Notes: generated by a model from the sequence alone, not told the origin. A stretch of 27,820 bases of DNA from Mnemiopsis leidyi (GCA_000226015.1 JH154878.1:256807-284626); one strand, 5' to 3'; positions 8,820 through 20,086 are shown, counted from the first letter of the stretch. Numbers and translations are program-made.

Positions 8820-10514
8820 AATTGTACAAGAAAATAGTACCTACTTACTCAAACATGTCTTCTATCACGTGACCTTGTAATGTGTGGAAGAAGTTTAGAA
8901 TATAATTTTACTCGCACGATCCATTGGCCTGACTCTGTTGCCCTGCCTCCCGGAAAAAATTGCGTAGTATTTGCCGAGCATGAGCAGTCGCGCATTTATT
9001 ATTAATATTATGCATCTCCGAGCCTTCATGTTCTATTCTGAGAAAAAAACCAATCACAATGAATTTCCTCCAAGCCCTGCTGTCTGCAGAATCTCCGATT
9101 GACGGAGGGTATTATTAATTGATTCCTCACCAACTGTCGCTGCTTCATTCAAGGAAACATCATGTCCATAGTGCCCAATTTCTTACTATATTTGCTGGCA
9201 GTGCATTTTGGAATGTCCAAGATAAATTTGCGGTGTTGACTGTTGACTGTTCGGTTGTGGCGGGCGGAATTTCACTTCACCTCCAGAATAGAAACCATCA
9301 CGATAAACGCAGCAAATGCAATTAAAACAGTTACTTCCTGCTCGGTCCGGGAAAGTTCTATTTCCAGAAAGTTGCGGAATCGTCCATTGGGTCGCGTAAT
9401 TGGGCCTCGGTTCATTTCAAGGATTTAGCACGAATTAGTTGTAATTGCTGTCTGTATTTTGCTGCTCAATCTACAGCCATAGTTCACATCTTTTCTAGCT
9501 TTTGTAACGTTTATTTCTTGGATCTTGCTTTTACGCCCGCGAGCCTCTTCTGATTTCAACTTTCGTTAAACGGAGCTGATATTTGATAAGATATGTACTT
9601 TAAAGATATTACACGTATCTTGTTAAATGTTTGTGTGAAATATAGTCGCTACAAATTCATAATCGTCCCTCAAGTTTAGTGCACAGATATAAAAAAAGGA
9701 AAACTGCGTTACTTCGTTTTGGTATTTATCTGATTATGTATGATTAATTTCAGCTTGATCTTCCATCTGGTTTCTCGCTTGTCGAGTAAATATCCAACAC
9801 CGAATATTATTTACAAAATTTACATGTTGTTTACACTATCTCTTCTCAAGCCCACTCCAGCAAGGCCCACGATGTTAACTTTAAGTACAAATCTCCCACG
9901 TTATTGGTTGAAAGAGGAATATTTTCTATTGCAAGACTTTCCAAGTTGTCAGTTTAAACACCAGCCTGTGTGATAATCATGAGAACTCTGACACGAATAT
10001 AGTTCAGTTCTTGTAAACTTCAGGGATTTATTTAGTGTTTAGTGCGCTACCACGACACGAAAAGATAATCTGTCAGTAAGTCTCGGTTATCCCGCCAAAA
10101 GCTGACCTGCTAGTGAAGACCCAAGTAGACCTGCAGTTAGAGCGTATTACCAGATCTACTTCTGACAATACAGCTCTGACAATCTCTACAGCAGGATCTA
10201 TGAGCTGGAGAGCTATCTCTCTCTCTCCCCATCTATCCCTCCTCTCACATCTAAAACTGGACATACTCTGATTTGATTTGTGGTCCTGAAGCCCGGTCTC
10301 CTTCACAACCGTGAACTTTCCACCAATGAGGTGGCTCCCCGCACCAGGCTCCACCAATCCCCGCTTGTCTCTTCCTCACGTGTCACTGCGTGTGTGCGTC
10401 CCCTCATCATTAGTAGTGTGAGGGGGTCAGGGTCCCTGAAACAGATATCCTTCTGAAACTCCTGGATCTCATCCGATTAGGCTTTGTTTACGGAAATTTA
10501 CTGCGAATTTTTGC
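8820..10514. other. Non-coding, first CACGTG sites appear
   Basis: No recognised exon. The first CACGTG of the window is at 8866 (TATCACGTGACC), the next at 10377. Short open frames here are compatible with chance. Confidence 0.5.
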
Positions 10515-10537
10515 AGAGAGAGAGAGAGAGAGAGAGA
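10515..10537 (+). repeat. (AG)n microsatellite
   Basis: An uninterrupted AG dinucleotide run of about 23 bases; a shorter AG run follows at 10622-10634. Confidence 0.9.
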
Positions 10538-10672
10538 CGGGGGTGAATGTAGCTATAAAAGTTGAAGTGTAGAGAATGTGGGGAGTGTAGCGAATAGCAA
10601 TTACAGTTGTCACAATCTGGGCAGAGAGAGAGAGGAGTACACGTGTACCTTGTAAACCTGATCTGTTGATCT

Positions 10673-10785
10673 GGAGTTAGAGTTAGAGTTAGAGTTAGAG
10701 TTAGAGTTAGAGTTAGAGTTACGAGTTAGAGTTAGAGTTAGAGTTAGAGTTGGAGTTAGAGTTAGAGTTAGAGTTAGAGTTGGAG
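10673..10785 (+). repeat. Hexanucleotide array (GAGTTA)n, i.e. TTAGAG repeats
   Basis: About 19 copies of GAGTTA, with one two-base interruption (ACGAGTTA near 10721) and TTGGAG variants near 10751 and 10781. The unit differs by one base from the canonical animal telomere unit TTAGGG. It lies far from any chromosome end visible here, so it is an interstitial array. The Asn/Ser and Leu/Thr peptides it spells in open frames are artefacts. Confidence 0.9.
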
Positions 10786-12176
10786 ATACAAGATGTACGG
10801 TCTGGTATACAGAGATACATTGTGAGATGTCTTCTTTTAGTGCTGACAGTTTCTCCGACAGATCCATCATAGTGTTCGCTCGATAAGAAGTTTGCGTTAT
10901 CGAAATGTTTATGTGTAATTATGTCTGTGTAGAATTGGATCTTGATTGCCCAGTTAAGATCCTGTAAGTGACTGAAGCTATTCTGCTTGTAAAATATGAC
11001 CCGTACAATCGTTCAACTTGACTAGCTTAAATGGGGATTCAATGGGCAGTGATCGGTAATAAAGGAGATCTGAGGAGTCACCAAACCTATTAACATCGAG
11101 AATTATTAGTACTATAGTACCTGTGTATTACGTCATGAAACCAATACAAGCTACTTTACACGTCTCACAAGCTCCTTACACGTGGTACAAGATACCGGAC
11201 ACCATTTAGACCACGTGGTATCTTTCTCCTGGTTAACAAGGTGTATAATGCTGTGTTGACAGTACAGGCGTGGTTACACTCATTTTCGTATCCTGGTAGT
11301 GTGGTGCACATATTGTACAGTACCACCACGTGTGTTACCCTGGTAACTGGTCACGTGTTAAGATGGTACCGTGTCACGTGGTACCGTGACAACTGTATAC
11401 ACATCCTGCACCTCCCAGTATAATGAGGGAAGAGAGGAGTGTATAATCAGTGTGTACAAGAATGTGTATAGAGACGTGTAATTGTCAAGTAATTGAACAC
11501 GTGCCCGTTTTTTCTTCAGTCGAGAAAAGTTCCTCTTTGACAGCGAGAAAGACATCCCTGAATTTCAAACTCTGATAAAACTTTCCAGAACTTTCGATCC
11601 TGACACAGGCAGGACACGCGGTTAAACAAGCTAAGTAATCTGTTAAGGACATGTAACCTGGCTATGGGGCTGATCGTTAGTGAGAAGCGACCCTGGGTCG
11701 ACATTACGGCAGGTACGTTACAGATCATATAGATCGCTAAACGTATAATTACTACGAGCCACCTCAGCAGAAAAGTCACGTGACTTAGACTAAGATTATT
11801 TCCTAATACCCCCTGTTGAAGACTCTCCATTACCAAGACGATACGCAGACTCATATACTTGTGACAGCTACAATTATCATCAGCTTAACATAACTCCTCA
11901 TGTAACCAACTATATGGGGAAGGCTGATTACGTATGTGTCCAGGTCGTTGATCAATGACCAAGGGCGGAAGACAAAGCCCTCTATTTGGCTATCACATTA
12001 CGAGCTCGGACTCGGGCCACGTGCAGAACACAGTTAGTCTTTACCATATATGGTATAATTGGAGACAAGGAGTTGGAGGGGAGAAGGGAAAGGAGGTTTG
12101 CCTGCTAATGCCGTATTATTATACACACGCAGAGTATACAGCAGTTTGAGAGTAGACCTGCCTTGTTAGCTATTTA
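10786..12176. other. Non-coding region with dense E-boxes
   Basis: No coding exon recognised. It contains CACGTG at 11179, 11212, 11327, 11352, 11375, 11498, 11777 and 12018. Confidence 0.55.
11179..11503. promoter_or_regulatory. E-box cluster: six CACGTG sites in 325 bp
   Basis: CACGTG lies at 11179, 11212, 11327, 11352, 11375 and 11498. Between 11331 and 11395 other palindromic words are mixed in: GTTACCCTGGTAAC (one mismatch cluster from an X-box) and GGTACCGTG twice. CACGTG is the known core for bHLH-ZIP factors such as MYC/MAX, USF and MITF/TFE. A role as an enhancer or promoter is inferred from density only. Confidence 0.5.
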
Positions 12177-12262
12177 GTCTTGCACTTGGTCTAGCTTGTT
12201 GTGTTCTCTGTCTTGCACTTGGTCTAGTTTGTTGTGTTCTCTGTCTTGCACTTGGTCTAGTT
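12177..12262 (+). repeat. Minisatellite, 33-bp unit, about 2.6 copies
   Basis: GTCTTGCACTTGGTCTAG begins at 12177, 12210 and 12243, each followed by a TTTGTTGTGTTCTCT-type stretch, the last copy degenerate. Confidence 0.85.
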
Positions 12263-12813
12263 TACAGCATTTTCTGTCTGGCGCTGTCTATTACAGCTTG
12301 GTTTAAAGCTAGATCAGACGAAACTTGAGCTATCTTTTCATACGTCCTGTTGATCGATGACGTCATTGTGAGGCCATCTGTCGGATTGAACAGAGAATGA
12401 GATCACGATTTTTACACCGAAGTTAGAAGTTCTGGTGGCGGTTATAACTTTATAATGTTCCCGAAGTATGAGAAATTGAAAGCTGCATGTCTCCATCATT
12501 GTTACAACTGAAGGATTACCCCATACTGTAATCTAGTTTTTGTAACCGCAACTTGGAATGAGGAAGTTGCACTTACTCGGTCCGGTATCTAGATAGTAGA
12601 TACGTATCTCTGTTAGGGCTCATTGAACCCAATCTGGTCTGATGGTTACCCAATTGCCCTTACCATAATTACCTTATACCTGACCCTGCTATCATATCCT
12701 GCCCTAATTGATACTGTATCTTTCCAATTAAGTTCTCTTTAGACAATGAGATATCGTCAACAAATCAGATCTATATCCGACTTTGCACGGTCGAGCAAGC
12801 AAATCATTGCCCC

Positions 12814-12870
12814 AGGCTGAGTCACGTGGCATAGGCTGAGTCACGTGGCATAGGCTGAGTCACGTGGCTA
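12814..12870 (+). repeat. 19-bp tandem repeat, three copies, each with an E-box overlapping an AP-1-like site
   Basis: Three copies of AGGCTGAGTCACGTGGCAT, nearly identical. Each carries TGAGTCA, the AP-1 consensus, overlapping CACGTG (12823, 12842, 12861). The tandem copies multiply a composite binding site, so the repeat may itself be a regulatory array or may simply be an expanded microsatellite. Confidence 0.85.
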
Positions 12871-13012
12871 GACATCGAGATACCAGCAAACTTTACCCCT
12901 CCCCAAGGGGAATGCTCAACTCTTTAGTCTTGCCAGAGTTAGAGTTTAAGTAGATCTCTCCAGATCAGTAACGGTATCAAGATAAGCCCGGTACACGGTA
13001 GTACCAGTCTCC

Positions 13013-13070
13013 AGTACCAGGATACTTCAACCCTCTAGTACCAGGATACTTCAACCCTCCAGTACCAGGA
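13013..13070 (+). repeat. Minisatellite, 24-bp unit, about 2.4 copies
   Basis: AGTACCAGGATACTTCAACC starts at 13013 and 13037, and the partial third copy begins at 13061. Confidence 0.85.
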
Positions 13071-13301
13071 GCACTAAACAATAGTCAGGAGTATATAGTA
13101 TCGAGTATTAAGTGTTTGTGACATGATATAATGCCTGGGTTTTAGTTTCACGCAGTTTGGTTTCGTTCTGGTTCATTTTACTGACTGTCACAGCTACTTC
13201 CTGGTTATGAAGTTGTGCTTTGTCATGAAGTTCTGACACTTCCATTGCCTGACGATACTGCATGTCAATCCAGGTCCCTTTTAGTTTAACTCCCGTACCT
13301 T

Positions 13302-13341
13302 ATAGTCTATTGAATGTCATAGTCTATTGAATGTCATAGTC
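13302..13341 (+). repeat. 17-bp tandem repeat, about 2.4 copies
   Basis: ATAGTCTATTGAATGTC occurs at 13302 and 13319, then ATAGTC begins a third copy. Confidence 0.85.
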
Positions 13342-13900
13342 CTGCTGTATTTTATCGTCAGAATATAAGCCGTATGATAAAGTTCCTCATTTTGAATTGC
13401 GATATCGAGAACCAGTTAGCTCCTATGCTATTTTAACTTTATAGAACCGGGTAAGGACATCATGCCGTATAGACGACAGACGTCTCTATTACTGCCTACC
13501 ACGTTGATAAAGATTTTGTCTGGGGATGTCCTGTCACATTTAATGATATTTTAATTGAAACTATCGGTTTCGTTATTACAGATCAATCAAAATGCGGGCT
13601 CTATGATGGTGAAGTCAAGCTATTTGGCACGCTGTATAATTATACGGCAAAATATTCAAATAAACTTTCAAGAAGACAGATTTCTATTACAGTGACACAA
13701 TTTTGTTTAAGATTGACATGATTACGACCTTTTTATTCATAAATTTACGAAACCGCACCTATGTCACAAATGGCAGATCTACTTAGATTGTACCTAAACG
13801 CTAGATCATAGTGTACTTTTAGTTTTGTTGAAATCCATATCATGAAGATTTTCTGGGACCAAATTTCAAATTCTAGGAATTTTAACTTCTACTGTGCCAT
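13342..13900. other. Non-coding, nothing recognised
   Basis: AT-rich DNA between two minisatellites with no reading frame, RNA gene or motif that I can support. Confidence 0.5.
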
Positions 13901-14010
13901 AACTTCTAACTTCTAATTTCTAACTTAATCATAATGCCATAACTTCTAACTTCTAATTTCTAACTTAATCATAATGCCATAACTTCTAACTTCTAATTTC
14001 TAACTTAATC
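13901..14010 (+). repeat. Minisatellite, 40-bp unit, 2.75 identical copies
   Basis: Units start at 13901, 13941 and 13981 (AACTTCTAACTTCTAATTTC...). They look identical by eye, which points to recent expansion or ongoing homogenisation. Confidence 0.9.
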
Positions 14011-14226
14011 CCTAATTCTACTTTATAGCTGCTTGAGTTCTAACAGGGCTCCCCACATCCAACAGTCCGGATGTAAACAAGTTTCCTACCAACCTCTCCA
14101 TAAATGTTTGTCGTAACTAGACTAACTGTTTTCTTGTACACACCCCGTCAGAAATCGTGAACATTATGTGTTCTTAAATTAGTCATTTCAATGGATTATT
14201 ATTAACTATGTGATCTAGAGAACTAG

Positions 14227-14487
14227 GAAAATTTGGCAGTAGGGAAGTAGGAAAGTAGAAAAGTTGGAAAGTAGGAAAGTAGGAAAGTAGGGAAGTAGGA
14301 AAGTAGGAAAGTAGGAAAGTAGGAAAGTAGGAAAGTATGAAAGTAGGGAAGTAAGAAAGTAGGAAAGTAGGAAAGTAGGAAAGTAGGAAAGTAGAGAAGT
14401 AGAAAAGTAGGGAAGTAGAAAAGTAGAGAAGTAGAAAAGTAGAGAAGTAGAGAAGTAAGAAAGTAGGAAAGTATGAAAGTAGGAAAC
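14227..14487 (+). repeat. Octanucleotide array (GGAAAGTA)n, about 260 bp
   Basis: About 32 copies of an eight-base unit (AGTAGGAA with AGTAGAGA, AGTAGAAA and AGTATGAA variants). It is purine-rich on the plus strand throughout. The long Leu/Ser/Phe/Tyr peptide spelled on the minus strand at 14215-14646 is a translation of this array, not a gene. Confidence 0.95.
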
Positions 14488-15110
14488 TAGTATTCCTAGT
14501 GATCTAACAGAGACATGGTCTACAAGTCTGTCAGCACAGTTGAACGTACTGGAACATCCCTGTAAACATTTGTCGGAGTTACAGTCAGTACAGCTGAATT
14601 TCCTGGTCGCAGTTAGAGCTTGTTGTAGCGATAAGTTACTCCTCATTTCTGTAGACTTGGTGATGGACTGTATGTGCTTTAGAGGGCGGGCTGTATGTTG
14701 GGCAGTGTGGAACAGTTTGTCGACTTGAAGATGTGTCCTGTATGCTAGGTAGTGTTGGGTAGATTTCTAAAATTTGAAATGTTTGCTGCTGGGCGGTGTA
14801 GAATCTCTACAGCTAGTTATCTAGAAGTAGTACAAACAGACACACTATTTGAAGATAAAACATGTACTGACATTTGTATCACATGTACTGGCAGACAGAT
14901 CACATTTAGAGATTATGTAGAACTCAGGAGGTGTATTATCCCGTCCTGACTACTCAGACTAGTACTTCTTACACCACGTGACACAACAGTCTCAGACGGT
15001 GAACTTGTTCAAGTCAGACTGACCCTAATTTAACACTTTATTGAATATTGGGGCTAGTAGGTAGGGAAGCAGTAAAACTGAACCTGGTTGAGATACTGAT
15101 AACACTCTGT
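14488..15110. other. Non-coding, nothing recognised besides one E-box
   Basis: No exon recognised. One CACGTG at 14975 (CCACGTGACA). Confidence 0.5.
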
Positions 15111-15198
15111 GTAACCATGACAACAGAGCGAGTGTTACCATGACAACACTCTGTGTAACCATGGCAACAGAGCGAGTGTAAACTGTAACCATGGCAAC
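15111..15198 (+). promoter_or_regulatory. Cluster of four RFX-type X-box motifs
   Basis: Four matches to the C. elegans DAF-19/RFX X-box pattern GTHNYYATRRNAAC: GTAACCATGACAAC at 15111, GTTACCATGACAAC at 15134, GTAACCATGGCAAC at 15155 and at 15185. They sit in an imperfect tandem repeat with CAGAGCGAGTGT and CACTCTGT spacers, so some copies arose by local duplication. RFX factors act on ciliary genes in animals. Which gene these sites would serve is unknown. Confidence 0.6.
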
Positions 15199-15256
15199 CT
15201 AGAGTGACAGTGTAATTTCAACTCGTCTTGTTCTGGCTTTACATCCAACGTTTACA

Positions 15257-15315
15257 CACGTGCGGTTTACACGCTTGATATAAGCTGTGCTTGTAAAACA
15301 CGTGACCACCACGTG
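15257..15315 (+). promoter_or_regulatory. Three CACGTG E-boxes beside the X-box cluster
   Basis: CACGTG at 15257, 15299 and 15310; the last two form ACACGTGACCACCACGTGAC with 11-bp spacing, about one helical turn. They start 59 bp after the last X-box. Confidence 0.5.
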
Positions 15316-16366
15316 ACCAACTCTACTGTCTACACTTTTTTCTCATCCCAATTTCCAAACCCCTCATATTGTAGTCTGTACACTTCTACGACTTCGCTGA
15401 TAAGATTTTGCCACGGTTTTTTGGCGACAGCTCCTTATTTCTATCTTGCTCTATATTTTTTAGTATATAAGTGTTCAATGTAGGAGTTTTGATTGGAACC
15501 CAATTACTGTTGATTGGTCAGTTACACGATCCCTTTGCGACTTGGCACGCACATTGACGCTCAATCAGTTGAAGTTCTTGATAAGTTCGCCCTCATTAAC
15601 CCTCTCATAGAAACTCAAGAATAGAGATCTAAACTGGACACGCGACAATTTCCTGGCCTCTCATTGGGTCTCGCCTCATCATGTGACCTAAATCAAGGCT
15701 CCTCATTGGCTCCTCCTCCTCGCACACTTGTCGACATGAAAGTTAAGGCCTGTTAGTCCGAGTTTGATTGCTGTTTAGTGTTTGCCGTTTCTGTCGATTG
15801 GCCGTGAAAAGAGCCGTCAGCAAGTCAGATACTGGGTCTACATCAGGTCTAATTCTGAAGTTCAGCTGTGCAGGGTTATTTTAACGGTTATTTTAACACT
15901 ACACCCACTGTTGACGTACCGAGTGTTATATTTAGATTCAGTTGAATTTTATGTTGTTTTAATTTAAAAAACTACGACTATCGCCCAGCTGTGCAGGTCG
16001 AATCTGAACCCAATTTATTAAAAACTTTCCGCTGTCACAAGATTTCAAACCCGATCTCAGTAAAAATATATTTTTGTTCTCTAAAATTCAGTCAGAAACT
16101 TGTTCCGTTCTGCCCTTAACCTGGGTTTCTCATTGATCATGTTTGGTGAGCTCACTCTAGAGTTACATTTTACATTACAGTCCCGCTCGAGGGTAATGCT
16201 CAGCGGATCATGGAATTATGACTTAAATTTCTTGAGTATAACACTGTTCGGCCCAAAATCGTATCCCAAAATGTCTTCTAGCGTTATATCCTGTCCCAGG
16301 ACTAAACTACGTTCCAACTCGTCACATGGTTCCCGCTTTCTTTCCAATCCGCTCATCTCCTTCGCC
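15316..16366. other. Non-coding, with CCAAT-type words
   Basis: No convincing exon. ATTGG or CCAAT words recur (near 15493, 15514, 15665, 15704 and 15798). The 16100-16474 open frame has no ATG at its head and no domain. Confidence 0.4.
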
Positions 16367-16592
16367 CACGTGCTGGATCAGACGATCCCACGGGATCCCA
16401 CGTGCCACATCAGGAGGTGTCACGTGCACGGTCACACACGGCCTGACATAGCCAGGGTACATGTGACGACCTGAGGATGGAATAGAGTGCTCAGGGCTGT
16501 GTGAAACTGAGCGATAAGATAAAGGAGGGTAGATACAGAACATAAACAGAGAGTACTACATTGTGTATCTCATCACGTGATAATGTCACGTG
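16367..16592. promoter_or_regulatory. E-box cluster: five CACGTG sites
   Basis: CACGTG at 16367, 16399, 16421, 16574 and 16587; the last pair (ATCACGTGATAATGTCACGTG) is spaced 13 bp. A further site is at 16943. Function inferred only from density. Confidence 0.45.
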
Positions 16593-17839
16593 ATAAACTC
16601 TACTTGGTATGAGTGTAGACATGGTGTTGTGAGCTATTAGTAGTTAGTTGTGTTTGTATATACTGTTTGAGTTCTGTAAACTCGTTGTGTTCTTAAACAG
16701 ATGAAATGCGCTGATCTTCAGCTCCTAATGAATTTGTTTAGCGATGTTTTATCCCTTAGTTTGTGGTAAATATGCGAGTTTGAGATCGTAAAGACCCCTC
16801 CAGCGTAGCACAGCCTAGAACGGATGCGAATAACAAGAACCTCCGAAAATGCTTGTTTGTACAGAACCAGCCTTGATCCAGAGATCTGCTTGTCTAGCGA
16901 TCTGAGAATTGTCGCTGCTGTCACCTTGCTACCATTGTGACGCACGTGTCACCATGGTACGGTGTCAAACAGGTTATCCCTCTCCAGTCACCACAAGTGG
17001 ACTGCTTTATTGCACTTCTCTTTAGAACGGGTAATCCTGACGCCAAGCCCACACTTAGTGCTGTTAAACCGGCCAAATTAGCACACCTAAACGGACCTAG
17101 CTAAAACTCTCCCTCTGATTAATCTCTTCAACAAGTTGTATGTTCAGACCGGGTACGACACATATTGGACGGATTTAGAGCTGGACTAGTCAGCTGACTA
17201 GACCTGGGTTATAGCTGAGGTATAAGCGGTTGTTTGGAGTAGATCAGTTTGTTTACCCCTCCCTCCCTCTCCCTTCTGGCTGATTGGTCTAGACAAGCTC
17301 CAAACTCTCGTCTGCTGGACACGTGATGCGTGCAGAGTCGTGTTACCATGGTAACAGTCCTCATATGTTGACGCCCCACTACCGTCGTCATGGTTACCTG
17401 GGTGTCATGTGATTTGTCACGTGGTCTAACACGTGACAGGCTTGTTCAAACTGGGCTGTGTCGGGGTTAATGTGGGCGTCCAGTCTTGTCCTACATACCT
17501 ATTGTTCTTTTAGTGGCCTCCATTATCTCGTTTAGTCGTTCCAGTTCAGCGTGTCATTCTGTAGATGTAAATATTGGTCAGGTTTACTCCTCCGTCGGTA
17601 TCTGACGTCGAAATAAGCGTTATCTAGCGTTATCTAATGTTGTGTAAATAGCTGCTTGTGTGTTCGTTGCTTAGCAACTTGTTCATGTGGACGTTCATTT
17701 CATTCGGAAATCTATCTGAGTATCTCGCTGTGATTTTGTGCAATTTTTCCTTTTTAAGGGCTCCAAAGCTCCAATACAAGCGAAGTTCCTCGTCAGAAAT
17801 TGATCAAACTATTCATGCTGTAGTCTTCACTCAGGCTAT
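16593..17839. other. Non-coding region with scattered E-boxes
   Basis: No exon recognised. CACGTG at 16943, 17320, 17418 and 17430, with the perfect X-box palindrome at 17342 described separately. Confidence 0.5.
17342..17355. promoter_or_regulatory. Perfect palindromic X-box
   Basis: GTTACCATGGTAAC is fully palindromic and matches the RFX consensus on both strands. E-boxes lie 17 bp upstream (17320-17325) and 62 bp downstream (17418). Confidence 0.6.
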
Positions 17840-17887
17840 ACACGCTTCTACACGCTTCTACACACGCTTCTACACGCTCCTACACAC
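17840..17887 (+). repeat. Short tandem repeat, 10-12 bp unit
   Basis: ACACGCTTCT recurs four times with small variations (ACACACGCTTCT, ACACGCTCCT), then decays. Confidence 0.8.
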
Positions 17888-18070
17888 GTCTAACAAGTAC
17901 TATCTGAGTATCTTGTCTAACTTTTACCTCCTGGACACTTCCCTCGTCAATAGTCAAGTTCCCTGCCAGACAGTCTGTTCTTGATCACACCTTCAGTTCA
18001 CTAACCCGCCTCAGCTCTACGTCAATCAAAGTTAGACACTGGCTAACAGCTGTACCTCCTTCATTGTCCT

Positions 18071-18262
18071 TCTAGACTCGTAGTTTTGTAGACTCGTAGT
18101 TTTTTAAGAATCATAGTTTTCTAGACTCGTAGTTTTTCTAGACTCGTAGTTTTCTAGACTCGTAGTTTTTCTAGACTCATAGTTTTCTAGACTCGTAGTT
18201 GTCTAAACTTGCAGTTTTAGACTCGTTGTTTTCTAGATTCCCAGTTTTTCTAGACTCGTAAT
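18071..18262 (+). repeat. Minisatellite, 16-17-bp unit, about 12 copies
   Basis: CTAGACTCGTAGTTTT and variants repeat about twelve times, with substitutions accumulating toward both ends. Confidence 0.9.
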
Positions 18263-19013
18263 ATTGTGTCTTGTCGATGGTAGAACCCGATCTCTTGTCT
18301 TGATTCTCTTCGTTACACCCAACTTTTCACAGTTTTCCTCCCATTCTCCGTCTGTTGTCTCCACGTCAACTGGCATTTGTACGAGTACATATGTTGTCAG
18401 GAGTGAATCACTTGGCTTACAGACGATTCTTCTCTGAAATTACTCCCGCTACTTAACATTCGGTCTCTTTGCGGAGCACACCGCTCTACCCAGAGTTCTA
18501 CCTAGCTTGCATCTTCTTCTGGGTTTCTTCCCAACTAATGATATTTGGGGTAGCTTGGTGAGGTTGTTTTGTTGACTTCGTCACGCCATCTTACTGACGG
18601 TTGGAAGTTGAAGTTCCATGTTTCAACTTGGCAGCTGTTCTGACTTGATTCGCTGAACGTTTTGTGCGAGACGTGTTGCATGATGTTCTTTCTTCTTTAA
18701 GTTTGTGTGATTGTTGACCGCTGTGGTAACAGCTACGTTACATCTCCGAATTAACCACGTTGTTACACAATGAGTCAGTAAGTTATCGAGATTTACATCG
18801 TAACGTCAAGCAGGCCTTACTAAATTACTATTTGATTTGAGAGTAATTCTCGGACAATTTGTTGGCGGTAAATGTTGCAGCACTTGTTAGAAAAACGTGA
18901 AGAATCCAACTTGATAGCTCGACTCGTCACTCTAATCATGTAATCACTTGGTAGCTAGCTTAGAAGCTCAGATAGCTCAATCGTCCCATACCTTTAAGGT
19001 TTAATACACACAT
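18263..19013. other. Non-coding, nothing recognised
   Basis: No domain, RNA gene or repeat that I can support. Confidence 0.45.
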
Positions 19014-19128
19014 TGTAGGTACACTGTGTAGGTAGACGGTACTCTGTGTAAGTACAATTTTTAGGTACACTGTGTAAGTACACTGTGTAGTATGAAGGTA
19101 CACTGTGTAAGTACACTGTGTAGTAAAA
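19014..19128 (+). repeat. Minisatellite of GTACACTGTGTAA units
   Basis: GTACACTGTGTA(A/G) repeats about seven times with short insertions. The unit contains GTACAC/GTGTA and is partly self-complementary, so the array can fold. Confidence 0.85.
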
Positions 19129-20031
19129 TACGTGCCATGTAAGTACAGAGTAAATTGTAAATAATTCTCGGTGTTGTAAGATCGAGATATTCTCCTCTAG
19201 TCTCTCTTCCACTAGACACCACACATTATGTGTAAACCTCATAATCATATCAAGTGTGCAGTAGATTGTAAATTAAGAAAGTTCCTGGCTTTAGAAACCA
19301 TAAATAAACTGCCTTGATCGCCAGTTTTTCAGTTAAACGCGGAATTTACGCGGACCTTATTGCGTATATGATAATGCATTCCTTCATTTCACTAGATTCC
19401 TGTCAATATACACATAGATGTAGGTTAAACACTGCTCAGCCTTCTTGGAAGTTTAAAAACGGCCAGTTATAAAGTTAGATGATGAATCACCCCGTTTACG
19501 GTTGTCAGAAAGTTGTTATGTCTAGAGAACTAGCTATCCTCCACGCTGCCTGGTTATAGGTGTGAGGTTTGTTGAAAGTCGGCGAGAAAACATCTTTCAA
19601 GTCAAGAGGAGGCGTGTGGTTATGCTTGGAATCCTGTACGAAAACATGTGACAAAATATGACATAAACGTCGGCCAGCTTGCAACAGTGTGTCTGAGCCG
19701 TCTGTACGTGTTCCGACCTCAAGAGGGACGAGTCTGGCGACTTCCCCCGAGAATGTCCGTCTGGGAGTTTTAAACGTCGACAATGTTGCGAGTTTATGAC
19801 CCGTACGCCGACCGAGAATTAGAGCAGTCCCCACTTACCCTCAACCTCACTGCCCCGTCTCATTACCCCGTCACGTGACCATGTGATCTTATTAGGGAAA
19901 AGCTGTTGAAATTCCTCTCCCAACAGTTGACTCTGTGTTATACGTGAAAATTTGTTAATTAGACCTATCGCCGAGGTTTGTGAGCTCGTAGACCGATGAT
20001 TATGTGCTATATTCCCCAGGGGATGGCGCGG
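19129..20031. other. Non-coding, nothing recognised besides one E-box
   Basis: Several overlapping minus-strand open frames but no recognisable protein. One CACGTG at 19872 in the context GTCACGTGAC. Confidence 0.45.
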
Positions 20032-20086
20032 CACACTCTCTCTCACACACACTCTCTCTCTCTCTCTCTCTCTCACTCTCTCTTTC
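20032..20086 (+). repeat. (CT)n/(CA)n microsatellite
   Basis: Mixed CT and CA dinucleotide runs with a pure CT core around 20052-20074. Confidence 0.9.

Noticed and set aside
10610..10870. Minus-strand frame with Asn-Ser and Leu-Thr runs
   Set aside because: The runs come from the TTAGAG hexamer array.
11516..11854. 112-codon minus-strand frame
   Set aside because: No domain, no splice context and no ordered motif; compatible with chance.
14215..14646. 143-codon minus-strand frame rich in Leu, Phe, Tyr, Ser
   Set aside because: It is the translation of the octanucleotide array and its flank.
16100..16474. 124-codon plus-strand frame
   Set aside because: Starts at TTG, shows no domain or signal, and its length is about what chance yields once in a window of this size and composition.
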